NCBI GenBank assembly: GCA_000431215.1
Contig: HF985573.1
Span: 1-20,699 of the forward strand
Direction of reading: 5' to 3'
DNA from: Prevotella sp. CAG:1031
GTDB lineage: Bacteria; Bacteroidota; Bacteroidia; Bacteroidales; Muribaculaceae
DNA length: 20,699 bases
Positions 1-7,082 of the stretch are shown here, piece by piece (the stretch's first letter is position 1; every line of letters starts with the position of its first letter). The position numbers and the translations under genes are program-made. The notes beneath the pieces are model-generated. The model worked only from the letters and a program-made list of their open reading frames with translations, had not been told where the DNA came from and did not search any database.

Positions 1-54
1 CCCTTTCCTCTGAAAGGCTCCGCAAAGGTAGTGCCTTTTTCCGAACCGGCCAAA
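1..54 (-). promoter_or_regulatory. Promoter and 5' leader of a minus-strand tRNA cut off by the window edge
   Basis: Read on the minus strand there is a -7 box TACCTTTG (23-30) and a -33 TTTG (51-54) with a 20-base spacer, the Bacteroidetes sigma-factor pattern. The last bases before the edge are identical to the leader ahead of tRNA-Val at 6360, including the GGG that starts that tRNA. The natural reading is that bases 1-3 are the first three bases of a minus-strand tRNA, probably also tRNA-Val; its body is outside the window, so the identity is inference. Confidence 0.75.
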
Positions 55-88
55 TTTTCAGCGAAGAATTTTTCGAAAAATTGCGGTG

Positions 89-1897
89 TCACACATACAT
101 GGCCTCTATTTCAGAGGCATAGCGGTGGTTGATGACGGGGCGGCGTATCTTCAGAGTGTTGGTCAGTTCGCCAGCTTCCATGGTGAACTCGCGCGGCAGA
201 AGAGTGAATTTCTTGATTTTCTCGAATCCGGCAAGCCCCTGCTGGAGTGTGTTGAGGCGCTGCTCTATCAGAGCACGTATGTCGGCGTTCTTGACGAGGT
301 CTTCAATGTTGCGATACTGGATTTTCTTTTTTCGGGCATATTCCTTGATGGCCTCGAAGGCGGGAATGATAATGGCCGTCACATATTTGCGCTGGTCGCC
401 GATGACGGCCACCTGTTCGATATACGGGTCTTCGCCGAGGCGGCTTTCGATTGCCTGCGGGGCGATGTACTTGCCGTTGGAGGTCTTGAATAGGTCTTTG
501 ATGCGCTCTGTCAGCACGAGGGCGCCGTTGGCGTCGAAATGGCCGGCGTCGCCGGTGCGGAACCATCCGTCGGCTGTAAAGGCGGCTTCGGTGGCTTCGG
601 GCTTGTTGTAATATCCGGCCATGACCGTAGGCCCTTTGACAAGAATCTCGTTTTCGTCGCCTATGCTGACCTGAACGCGCGGCATGGCGGTTCCTACAGT
701 GCCGATAACATATCCGACGTTGGGATAGCAGGTGACGGTGGCTGTTGTCTCGCTCAGGCCGTAGCCGATGACGATGTTGATTCCGGCCGAATGGAAGAAG
801 CGGACGATATTGTCGCTCAGCGGGGCGCCGGCCGTCGGGAAGATGTTGGGGTTGTCGAAGCCTATGGCGTGGCGCATAGTGGCGAACACGCGCGAGTCGG
901 CCAGGCGGTAGAGGCGTTCGAGCAGCCAGGGGGCTTTGCGCCCTGTGCGGACATAGCCGAGGTTGCGGCGTTCGCCGATCTTCAGGGCGCGCGAGACTAT
1001 TGTCCGCTGAAGCCATCCCATCGACGCTATCTTCTCCTGAACGGCGGTGTAGGCTTTCTCCCAGAAGCGCGGCACTGAACACATGCATGTCGGGCGCACC
1101 TGACGCAGGGTGTCGGTGATCTCGCGCGGATCGGTGTTGATCCACACTTTCATCGACATGACGAGGCAGAAGTATGTCCACGCCTTCTCGAAAATATGGC
1201 TCAGCGGCAGGAAGGTCACCGAGGTGTCGTTGTCGCTCAGCATCGTCAGCCGCTCGATATGGATTTCCATGGCGGCGTCGAAGCAGGAGTGGAGCAGGGT
1301 CGCTCCTTTCGGTTCGCCGGTGGTGCCTGACGTATATATAAGCGTTGCTATGTCTGACGGTTTCGCGGCCAGACGCCGTTTTTCAACCTCGGCGCGGCAT
1401 GCGTCTGAGGCGGCGTGTCCGAGGGCGATGAAGGCGTCGAATGTCATCGTCGTGGTGTCGTCGGCGTCGGGGGTGACAGAGCTGTCGAAGGTTATTATCT
1501 GGCGCAGCGAGGGGCATTTGGCCATTGCGCTGCGGGCGATGGCATATTGCTTGGCGTCGCCGGTGAAGATGATGGCGGCGCGGGTGTCGTTGAGGATATA
1601 TTCGACCTGCTCGAGCGAGCTTGTGGCGTAGAGCGACACCGGGATGCCCCGGTTGGCGTATGCGCCGAAGTCTGCAGTCAGTATTTCCTCGCGGTTGGCC
1701 GAGAAGATTGTCAGGATCTGCTGGGGCTCCAGCCCGAGGATCTCAAGGGCGCAGGCGGCGGCTCCGACGTTGTCGGCAAAGGTGTGCCACGTTGTCGGCT
1801 GCCACTCGGCAGAGCCCGGCCGGCGCGTGAAATATGCCTCGCGGTCGGGATTCCGCAGCGCTTGTCGTTCGATGAGGGTTGTCAGCGTATTTTGCAT
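89..1897 (-). CDS. Long-chain fatty acid-CoA ligase (AMP-forming, FadD/ACSL-like)
   Basis: This 602-residue protein belongs to the ANL adenylating superfamily. Such enzymes activate a fatty acid with ATP to an acyl-adenylate and transfer it to CoA, feeding phospholipid synthesis or fatty-acid recycling at the inner membrane face. Visible motifs in order are the phosphate-binding loop YTSGTTGEPKG (188-198), YGLSETTAT (379-387), GWFRTGD with the ribose-binding Asp (444-450), and the hinge region ERIKDLFKTSNGKY (464-477). A C-terminal TNTLKIRR stretch carries the expected catalytic lysine. The length fits the long-chain subfamily. The ATG at 1897 lies about 35 bases after a -7 box (1931-1938), which supports this start. 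The acyl chain length preferred cannot be read from the sequence. No frameshift or missing motif is seen. Confidence 0.93.
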   Translation of the reverse strand: MQNTLTTLIERQALRNPDREAYFTRRPGSAEWQPTTWHTFADNVGAAACALEILGLEPQQILTIFSANREEILTADFGAYANRGIPVSLYATSSLEQVEYILNDTRAAIIFTGDAKQYAIARSAMAKCPSLRQIITFDSSVTPDADDTTTMTFDAFIALGHAASDACRAEVEKRRLAAKPSDIATLIYTSGTTGEPKGATLLHSCFDAAMEIHIERLTMLSDNDTSVTFLPLSHIFEKAWTYFCLVMSMKVWINTDPREITDTLRQVRPTCMCSVPRFWEKAYTAVQEKIASMGWLQRTIVSRALKIGERRNLGYVRTGRKAPWLLERLYRLADSRVFATMRHAIGFDNPNIFPTAGAPLSDNIVRFFHSAGINIVIGYGLSETTATVTCYPNVGYVIGTVGTAMPRVQVSIGDENEILVKGPTVMAGYYNKPEATEAAFTADGWFRTGDAGHFDANGALVLTERIKDLFKTSNGKYIAPQAIESRLGEDPYIEQVAVIGDQRKYVTAIIIPAFEAIKEYARKKKIQYRNIEDLVKNADIRALIEQRLNTLQQGLAGFEKIKKFTLLPREFTMEAGELTNTLKIRRPVINHRYASEIEAMYV

Positions 1898-1930
1898 ACG
1901 ACAATTTATGGTTTACCTATTGGGTCGGGA

Positions 1931-1938
1931 CAAAGATA
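1931..1938 (-). promoter_or_regulatory. -7 element of the acyl-CoA ligase promoter
   Basis: TATCTTTG on the minus strand matches the Bacteroidetes -7 consensus TAnnTTTG and lies about 34 bases upstream of the ligase ATG. No good -33 TTTG is seen at the expected distance, so this is a partial match. Confidence 0.5.
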
Positions 1939-1987
1939 GGGAGTTTGTCAGCTATTTGACGGAGAATTATTGACTAAACATGGCGCA

Positions 1988-2005
1988 TGTTAACGCTCGT
2001 TAACA
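1988..2005. repeat. Perfect inverted repeat TGTTAAC-gctc-GTTAACA
   Basis: Two 7-base arms surround a 4-base centre in the 153-base gap between the end of the acetyltransferase gene and the start of the ligase gene. No T-run follows on either strand, so it does not look like an intrinsic terminator. It lies about 50 bases upstream of the ligase -7 box and could be a regulator binding site; no regulator is identified. Confidence 0.5.
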
Positions 2006-2050
2006 ATATTGGGGATGGAGAGGGTGGGATTTTAACACCCGTTGGCAACC

Positions 2051-3121
2051 TTAGTCGAGCATCAGGGCCATGTCGGGCCTGATCGAGGGGAGGCCGAGAA
2101 GCTCTCCGATAGGCGGTGCGGAGAAGACTGCCCGGGTGAAAACATCGATGTCGACGTCGAGGTCGAGCCGCCCGCGGTGGCCGGGAGCGAGGCGTTCGCA
2201 GGTTCCCCCCTGCAGCCTGTAGACGCCGCTGTTCTCTGCCAGCAGCGGGTCGGTGATGCGGTATATGGCTCTGAGGCGCGGGTGGGATGCTGCTATGGCT
2301 TCGAGTGCTGTCGGCACGTTGACAATGCGGCCCATGGCGCGCGGCGACAGAAAGCGTTCACAATTGCCGGGCCGGGCCGGGTATTTTACCGGGAGGTCTG
2401 GCAGCGAAGCGTGGAGCCGGCGCAGAACGGCCTGTTCTGCATCGGCGTTGTCGGCGAGAATGTCGGTTATGACGCCCAGTCCGTCGCGTTCTGCGGCAAA
2501 CCCGATTCCGCAGATCTTTCCCGAGGCGTCGGCTATTATGGCGCAGTGGCCTCCGTCGAGGCGCGTGTCGTCGAGGATGTTGAGGAAATCGCGCTGAGAG
2601 TGGAGGATGCGCCCGTCGATGTTGTGCTCCATCCGGCTGAAGGCCTCATAGACGCCGACGGCATAAGGATCGTCGACAATGGTGAATTCGCCGGGCCCTG
2701 CGAAAGGGTGACACGATGTGTAGCGGCGGTTGCGGGTGTAAAACACTGTCGAGAATCCCCTGGCGGCGTAATAATAATATAGGTGGCCTTCGGCGGGAAT
2801 GAGGGTGACGAGCATATCGCCGCGTTCGCGGGCTTCGCGCAGCGATGTGGCGAGCAGGCGTGTCATCAGCCCCTTGCCGCGCTCATTGCGTCGCGTCGCG
2901 GCCCCGCATATATATGCGCAGCCGACGGTGGCTCCGTGGAAGTTCATCGCGTAGCGCTGAAGCAGCAGCGCACTCGCCGGGCGCGAGCCGTTGCCGTCGG
3001 GCCGAAGTACCATGACGTCGTCGTCGCGGTAGACGCGGGTGAAGAACATCTCGACCCATTCGGCTTTGTCGTCGAAAGTGTCGGTCCAGAGTTTGCGTAT
3101 GTCGTCGCGTAGATTAGCCAT
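2051..3121 (-). CDS. GNAT-family N-acetyltransferase (Eis-like, two-domain)
   Basis: The 356-residue protein has a GNAT fold in its N-terminal half. The acetyl-CoA pyrophosphate loop is visible as GAATRRNERGKGLM (73-86), followed by a helix and the segment LVTLIPAEGHLYYYYAARGF typical of GNAT motif B. The C-terminal half (about 150-356) has no GNAT motif; its length and position resemble the extra domains of Eis-like acetyltransferases, but this is a structural guess. The acceptor, which could be an amine, aminoglycoside or protein, cannot be told from sequence. The gene lies between rpsU and the acyl-CoA ligase on the same strand, with gaps of 157 and 153 bases, so it is probably its own unit. 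No clear promoter box was found in front of it. Confidence 0.82.
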   Translation of the reverse strand: MANLRDDIRKLWTDTFDDKAEWVEMFFTRVYRDDDVMVLRPDGNGSRPASALLLQRYAMNFHGATVGCAYICGAATRRNERGKGLMTRLLATSLREARERGDMLVTLIPAEGHLYYYYAARGFSTVFYTRNRRYTSCHPFAGPGEFTIVDDPYAVGVYEAFSRMEHNIDGRILHSQRDFLNILDDTRLDGGHCAIIADASGKICGIGFAAERDGLGVITDILADNADAEQAVLRRLHASLPDLPVKYPARPGNCERFLSPRAMGRIVNVPTALEAIAASHPRLRAIYRITDPLLAENSGVYRLQGGTCERLAPGHRGRLDLDVDIDVFTRAVFSAPPIGELLGLPSIRPDMALMLD

Positions 3122-3202
3122 CTCATCCTCTATAACATCCGGCGCGGTGAAAAAGTGCGGAGTGGCTGGTGTGTTGTTTTCCAGGCTGGAAATTCACACA
3201 AC

Positions 3203-3233
3203 AAAGGAGGCCTCGGAACAATCCGAAGCTTCC
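3203..3233 (-). terminator. Intrinsic terminator of rpsU
   Basis: On the minus strand the 12-base arms GGAAGCTTCGGA (3222-3233) and TCCGAGGCCTCC (3206-3217) pair with one mismatch and one G-T pair around a 4-base loop, followed by TTTGTTGTG. It sits 46 bases after the rpsU stop. The T-run is imperfect. Confidence 0.6.
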
Positions 3234-3278
3234 CCTTGCCGTTATAATTTTTATATGAGTAGGGTCGCGGACCGATGA

Positions 3279-3470
3279 TTAGTCCTCGCAGGCGCGCAGC
3301 TGCTGCACGTAGACGGCCTTCATCATCTTTTTGCGATTTGCAACTGAAGGCTTCTCAAATGCCTGACGGCGACGCAGTTCTTTGACGATGCCCGTCTTTT
3401 CATATTTGCGTTTGAATTTTTTGAGGGCCTTCTCGATGTTCTCGCCTTCCTTGACTTGTACGATGATCAT
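3279..3470 (-). CDS. rpsU: 30S ribosomal protein S21
   Basis: This 63-residue basic protein is recognisable as bS21: it begins MIIVQVKEGENIEKALKKFK and continues with a KRKYEKTGIVKELRRRQ segment and a lysine/arginine-rich tail. S21 binds the 30S platform near the 3' end of 16S rRNA and helps translation initiation. Length and sequence fit the Bacteroidetes form. It has its own promoter (3528-3558) and terminator (3203-3233), and is divergent from the ABC exporter gene. Confidence 0.96.
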   Translation of the reverse strand: MIIVQVKEGENIEKALKKFKRKYEKTGIVKELRRRQAFEKPSVANRKKMMKAVYVQQLRACED

Positions 3471-3527
3471 AATAGAATGGTTGTCTTGATTGTTTGTTTT
3501 TAGATGTGACTAAATTTTTTTGCGGGG

Positions 3528-3558
3528 CAAAATTAGCTATAGTTTTCAATATGGCAAA
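3528..3558 (-). promoter_or_regulatory. rpsU promoter (-33 / -7)
   Basis: On the minus strand, -33 TTTG is at 3555-3558 and -7 TAATTTTG at 3528-3535, with a 19-base spacer. The predicted transcript starts about 50 bases ahead of the rpsU ATG. The spacer and the -33 box lie inside the inverted repeat at 3533-3570. Confidence 0.7.
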
Positions 3559-3570
3559 ACTTTTAGCTAA
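3533..3570. repeat. Long inverted repeat between divergent rpsU and ABC-exporter promoters
   Basis: The left arm TTAGCTATAGTTTT (3533-3546) and the right arm AAAACTTTTAGCTAA (3556-3570) are near-perfect inverted copies around a 9-base centre. The dyad overlaps the rpsU promoter and ends 9 bases before the -7 box of the exporter gene. It is AT-rich and precedes neither gene's end, so an operator or a symmetric divergent-promoter core is more likely than a terminator. The binding protein is unknown. Confidence 0.6.
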
Positions 3571-3578
3571 AAAATGAC

Positions 3579-3586
3579 TACCTTTG
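3579..3586 (+). promoter_or_regulatory. -7 element of the ABC-exporter promoter
   Basis: TACCTTTG is a full match to the Bacteroidetes -7 consensus. A transcript would start near 3592, after the in-frame ATG at 3574 and before the ATG at 3628, so it supports the latter as the start codon. The -33 zone falls in the inverted repeat and has no TTTG. Confidence 0.6.
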
Positions 3587-3627
3587 TCGGGTATTCGACA
3601 TCCCAACCACTTGTAAAGCCATTTCCG

Positions 3628-5460
3628 ATGGGTGATTTCCTGAAACTTCTGCGGCGCTTTGTGCCTCCCTATAAGAAATATCTCTGTCTCAATCTGCTGT
3701 TCAATCTTCTGGCGGCGGTGTTGACGGTGTTCTCGTTTGCCATTATCATACCGATTCTCGAAATGCTTTTCGGTATCCGCGAGACCGGATATTCGTATAT
3801 GGCGGTCGGACAGGGCGATCTCAAAGAGGTCATCCTCAATAATTTCTATTACTATACTCAGGAAGGGATAGCGTCGTTCGGGCCTTCGAAGACGCTGGCG
3901 CTTCTGGCGGCTGTTCTCGTGGCGATGACGGCGCTTAAAACCGGAACTACGTATCTGAGCTCATATTTTATCGTTCCGCTGCGCAACGGAATTGTCCGCG
4001 ACATACGCAACTCGATGTATGAGAAGATTCTTCGCCTTCCGATAGGCTTCTTCACCGGCGAACGCAAGGGCGATGTCATGGCGCGAATGAGCGGCGACGT
4101 CGCCGAGATCGAAGCCAGTGTGATGGCCAGCCTCGACATGCTGTTCAAGAACCCGGTCATGATTATCGTCTGTCTGTCGACGATGATTTTCATAAGCTGG
4201 CAGCTGACGCTGTTCGTGCTGATTCTGCTGCCTCTGGCCGGACTGATGATGGGAGAGGTCGGCAAGCGACTCAAACGCAAGTCGTTCGAGGCTCAGGAGA
4301 AATGGGGCGTCATAATGAGTTTCATCGAAGAGACGCTCGGCGGATTGCGTATTGTCAAGGCTTTCAACGCCGAACCTAAGATGGGGCGTCGCTTCCGTGC
4401 CGACACTCAGGAGTTTTTCGAAATGACCAATGCCGTGGCACGGCGCCAGAGTCTCGCCCATCCGATGAGCGAATTTCTCGGCACTCTCACAATCGCCATC
4501 GTCCTCTGGTTCGGCGGCACGCTGATTCTCGACGGTCGGTCGTCGATCAACGCCGCGTCGTTCATATACTACATGGTGATTTTCTACAGCATCATCAATC
4601 CCGCCAAAGACCTGTCGAAAGCGGCATACGCCATTCAGAAGGGCCTGGCGTCGATGAAGCGAATAGATAAGATTCTGCTGGCTCCCAATCCTATCCGTGA
4701 TCCGGGCGATCCGGTGAAAATCAGCCGGTTCAACGGCGAGGTCACCTACCGGCATGTCACTTTCGGCTACGACCCGGCCAATCCCGTTGTCGACGACATC
4801 AATCTCGACATCAAACCGGGTCACACGGTCGCCCTCGTGGGCCAGAGCGGAAGCGGAAAGTCGACTCTGGCCGATCTTCTGCCCCGGTTCTACGATGTTC
4901 AGCAGGGCTCAGTGGCCATCGACGGTGTTGATGTGCGTCAGATGCGTGTGCGCGATTTGCGCGCACTTATGGGGAATGTCAGTCAGGAGCCGATTCTGTT
5001 CAACGACACCTTTTATAACAATATAACTTTCGGTGTGGCCCATGCCACGCCCGAGCAGGTCGAAGAAGCCGCCAGGATCGCCAACGCACACGATTTCATC
5101 ATGGCCACCGAACAGGGCTACCAGACGACAATCGGCGACCGAGGCTGCCGCCTCAGCGGCGGCCAGCGCCAGCGCATCTCGATAGCGCGCGCCATACTGA
5201 AAAATCCGCCTATCCTCATCCTCGACGAGGCCACCTCGGCCCTCGACAGCGAGAGCGAGCAGCTCGTGCAGCAAGCCCTCGACCGCCTCATGGAGAACCG
5301 CACGACTCTGGTCATAGCCCACCGCCTGTCGACAATCAGAAACGCGTCGCAGATATGCGTCATGCACGAAGGACGCATCGTTGAGCGCGGAACCCACGAC
5401 GAGCTGATGGCCCTGAACGGCCATTACACCCGCCTGGTCGAAATGCAGTCGATGGAATAA
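3628..5460 (+). CDS. ABC exporter, fused permease/ATPase (MsbA-like)
   Basis: This 610-residue half-transporter has an N-terminal six-helix membrane domain (about 1-320) and a C-terminal ATPase domain. The ATPase motifs are Walker A GQSGSGKS (405-412), signature LSGGQRQR (509-516), Walker B ILILDEATSALD (529-540) and the switch histidine in IAHRLSTIR. Such exporters work as homodimers in the inner membrane; the closest family style is the lipid A/lipid flippase MsbA or a multidrug exporter, and sequence alone does not settle the substrate. The ORF can be extended to an ATG at 3574, but a strong -7 box (3579-3586) lies inside that extension, and MGDFLKLLRRFVPPYKKYL is the usual start of this family, so 3628 was chosen. 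The gene is divergent from rpsU. Confidence 0.93.
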   Translation: MGDFLKLLRRFVPPYKKYLCLNLLFNLLAAVLTVFSFAIIIPILEMLFGIRETGYSYMAVGQGDLKEVILNNFYYYTQEGIASFGPSKTLALLAAVLVAMTALKTGTTYLSSYFIVPLRNGIVRDIRNSMYEKILRLPIGFFTGERKGDVMARMSGDVAEIEASVMASLDMLFKNPVMIIVCLSTMIFISWQLTLFVLILLPLAGLMMGEVGKRLKRKSFEAQEKWGVIMSFIEETLGGLRIVKAFNAEPKMGRRFRADTQEFFEMTNAVARRQSLAHPMSEFLGTLTIAIVLWFGGTLILDGRSSINAASFIYYMVIFYSIINPAKDLSKAAYAIQKGLASMKRIDKILLAPNPIRDPGDPVKISRFNGEVTYRHVTFGYDPANPVVDDINLDIKPGHTVALVGQSGSGKSTLADLLPRFYDVQQGSVAIDGVDVRQMRVRDLRALMGNVSQEPILFNDTFYNNITFGVAHATPEQVEEAARIANAHDFIMATEQGYQTTIGDRGCRLSGGQRQRISIARAILKNPPILILDEATSALDSESEQLVQQALDRLMENRTTLVIAHRLSTIRNASQICVMHEGRIVERGTHDELMALNGHYTRLVEMQSME

Positions 5461-5524
5461 ACCACTGAATTCCTGAACAATCGTGCCGCCAGAGTTGTTA
5501 GACTTTTAGATAAACTATACGATT

Positions 5525-6268
5525 ATGAAAAAGATTCTTCTGACAACCGCAGTTTTAGCTCTCGCTGCCGGCGCTTTCGCCGCCGAGCGTAACGTGACCG
5601 TTGGAAACTTCAGCGGCATAAATGCCTCGGGCCATATCGAAATCGAATATCGTGTCGGTCCGCAGCCTTCGCTGCGCCTCGTCGGCGACAGCCGCGAAAT
5701 TGCGGCCGTCGACGTCAGGCTGATGGGGCAGATGCTCAATATTGATGCTCCGGTCGCAGGTGAGGTCAAAGCTTACCTATATGGCCCGGTCTCGAACACA
5801 TTTATTCTCAATTCGCTTGCCGAGCTCGACGTTGAGAGCGACCTCGATCTCGGAAACCGCACCTTCAGTGTCCGCGCCGGCGATAATTCCAGCGCCGACT
5901 TCAGCAATGTCAGCTGCGGGCCCGCCACGTTCGCTGTCAGCGCTCTGGCCGACGTCGATGTTGACCGACTCGACGCGCGCTCGTTCAACGCCAATGTGCT
6001 CAACAATGGCGAGCTGTCGGTCGACGCTCTCGACACCAATGCCGCCTCGGCGACGGTTGCTGACATTGCCGAGCTGAAAATCAAGGGAGGCACAGCCCGG
6101 AGCATAAACTTCAACGCCTCGGGCAGCTCCGTCGTCAAGGCCTCGCGCCTCGCGGCCGGCAGCGGTCAGGCTATCGCCCGCGGCAGCTCTCTGATAGAGG
6201 TCAACGTGTCTGGCAAGTTCACGAGCCGTAGCACCGACAGCGCCAGCGTCAGCAACATCAACAAATAA
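5525..6268 (+). CDS. Secreted GIN-domain (DUF2807) protein
   Basis: The 247-residue protein starts with a signal peptide, MKKILLTTAVLALAAGAFAA, without a lipobox cysteine, so it is probably periplasmic or surface-exposed rather than a lipoprotein. The rest matches the head GIN/DUF2807 pattern: an opening 'VGNFSGINASGHIEIEY' followed by rows of short beta-strand repeats rich in Ser, Asn, Asp and Ala (for example SADFSNVSCG, GELSVDALD, GSSVVKASRL), which suggests a right-handed beta-helix. The family is common in Bacteroidetes and its function is not established. The gene starts 64 bases after the ABC exporter and may be read with it; no clear promoter box of its own was found. Confidence 0.85.
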   Translation: MKKILLTTAVLALAAGAFAAERNVTVGNFSGINASGHIEIEYRVGPQPSLRLVGDSREIAAVDVRLMGQMLNIDAPVAGEVKAYLYGPVSNTFILNSLAELDVESDLDLGNRTFSVRAGDNSSADFSNVSCGPATFAVSALADVDVDRLDARSFNANVLNNGELSVDALDTNAASATVADIAELKIKGGTARSINFNASGSSVVKASRLAAGSGQAIARGSSLIEVNVSGKFTSRSTDSASVSNINK

Positions 6269-6308
6269 GCCTCTCCGGCAAAATTTCGCGAAAAAAATTC
6301 GCCGAAAA

Positions 6309-6340
6309 TTTGGCCGCCTCGAAAAAAGGCCTTACCTTTG
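6309..6340 (+). promoter_or_regulatory. tRNA-Val promoter (-33 / -7)
   Basis: The -33 TTTG (6309-6312) and -7 TACCTTTG (6333-6340) are separated by 20 bases and lie 19 bases ahead of the tRNA. The sequence from about 6297 to 6362 is repeated in inverted orientation at 1-65 with only about six mismatches, and the last 30 bases are identical. Confidence 0.8.
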
Positions 6341-6359
6341 CGGAGCCTTTCAGAGGAAA

Positions 6360-6434
6360 GGGCGCTTAGCTCAGCTGGTTCAGAGCGTCTGCCTTACAAG
6401 CAGAGGGTCGGGGGTTCGAATCCCTCAGCGCCCA
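6360..6434 (+). tRNA. tRNA-Val (anticodon TAC)
   Basis: The 75-base sequence folds as a normal cloverleaf. The acceptor arms GGGCGCT and AGCGCCC pair fully, with discriminator A. The D-arm is GCTC/GAGC. The anticodon arm TCTGC-CTTACAA-GCAGA has anticodon TAC, which reads GTA (Val). The T-arm is GGGGG-TTCGAAT-CCCTC. The CCA end is not encoded. It has its own promoter and terminator. Confidence 0.97.
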
Positions 6435-6435
6435 C

Positions 6436-6474
6436 AAAAAAGAGCTTGCATCTCCGCGATGCAAGCTCTTTTTT
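6436..6474 (+). terminator. Intrinsic terminator of tRNA-Val
   Basis: A perfect 11-base stem GAGCTTGCATC (6442-6452) / GATGCAAGCTC (6458-6468) with a 5-base loop is flanked by an A-run and a T-run, so it could act in both directions. It follows the tRNA immediately. Confidence 0.93.
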
Positions 6475-6644
6475 CATGACTGCTGTCCCCATAAACCCTA
6501 TTAGGCCAATTAGGCATATCGAAACGCCCGCCGTGTTTTTTGTTGAAGGCCATGAACATCAAAAAAACAATTTCGCTCAGGAAGACGACGGCGTCTCGGG
6601 TGAATTTACCGTCGAGCTGTCGTCGGCCCGCGTCCGCTTGATAG

Positions 6645-6920
6645 TCGACGAAGGCTATTGCATCCAGTTCAACAAAGGGGGGCACGGGCAAACTCTACTA
6701 TGTGCGCCTCGTCATACTCGGTCTTGACGCCGTTCTGATCTACTATCCCAGACATCTTTCCGCCGCTGTTGCCTTCACCGAAGGCCAACCCGGCGGCGAC
6801 TTTGTTGTCTACGACGGACGGCGATATACCGTCTGCGACGCTACCTGTCAGTACGGCCCGATAGGCTATTCGGGCAAATTCGACAACAGTCAGGCCATAC
6901 TCATCCCTCTGTCGCGCTGA
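6645..6920 (+). pseudogene. Decayed C-terminal fragment of a transglutaminase-like protein
   Basis: One frame, open from about 6645 to the stop at 6918-6920, encodes a recognisable C-terminal piece: KLYYVRLVILGLDAVLIYYP, then RHLSAAVAF, then YDGRRYTVCDAT, then an end IGYSGKFDNSQAILIPLSR. The His before SAAV and the Asp in VCDAT sit where the catalytic His and Asp lie in transglutaminase-like proteins of Bacteroidetes. The N-terminal part with the catalytic Cys is missing: upstream the same frame has stop codons (near 6642) and the tRNA-Val terminator begins only about 200 bases earlier. There is no signal peptide or promoter. I read it as a gene remnant; the family assignment is from motif recognition only. 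Another reading is a short live ORF starting GTG at 6702, which I consider unlikely. Confidence 0.45.
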
Positions 6921-7028
6921 TTCCCCTCACAGCCACGCATAAGCTGCGCTATTCTCTCCAAAAGCGTTCCAGGGGGCGCCATTTCGTGTTGTTGAACATG
7001 ATTTTAAGGTTTTTACGTTAAATATTCG

Positions 7029-7036
7029 TATATTTG
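7029..7036 (+). promoter_or_regulatory. -7 element of the glgB operon promoter
   Basis: TATATTTG matches the -7 consensus 46 bases ahead of the glgB ATG. A -33 TTTG is not visible at the right distance. The remaining sequence between 6921 and 7028 shows nothing else I can name. Confidence 0.55.
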
Positions 7037-7082
7037 CCCCAATCGGGCGTTATATATACAAACAAGACATCCGATCTTAAAC

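Noticed and set aside
303..1181. A 292-residue minus-strand frame inside the acyl-CoA ligase gene
   Set aside because: It is a +1 shadow of the ligase with arginine/histidine/proline-rich, low-complexity translation and no recognisable domain; the ligase frame has all family motifs.
6338..6727. A 129-residue plus-strand frame starting ahead of tRNA-Val
   Set aside because: It runs through the tRNA and its terminator, so it cannot be a real coding sequence as a whole.
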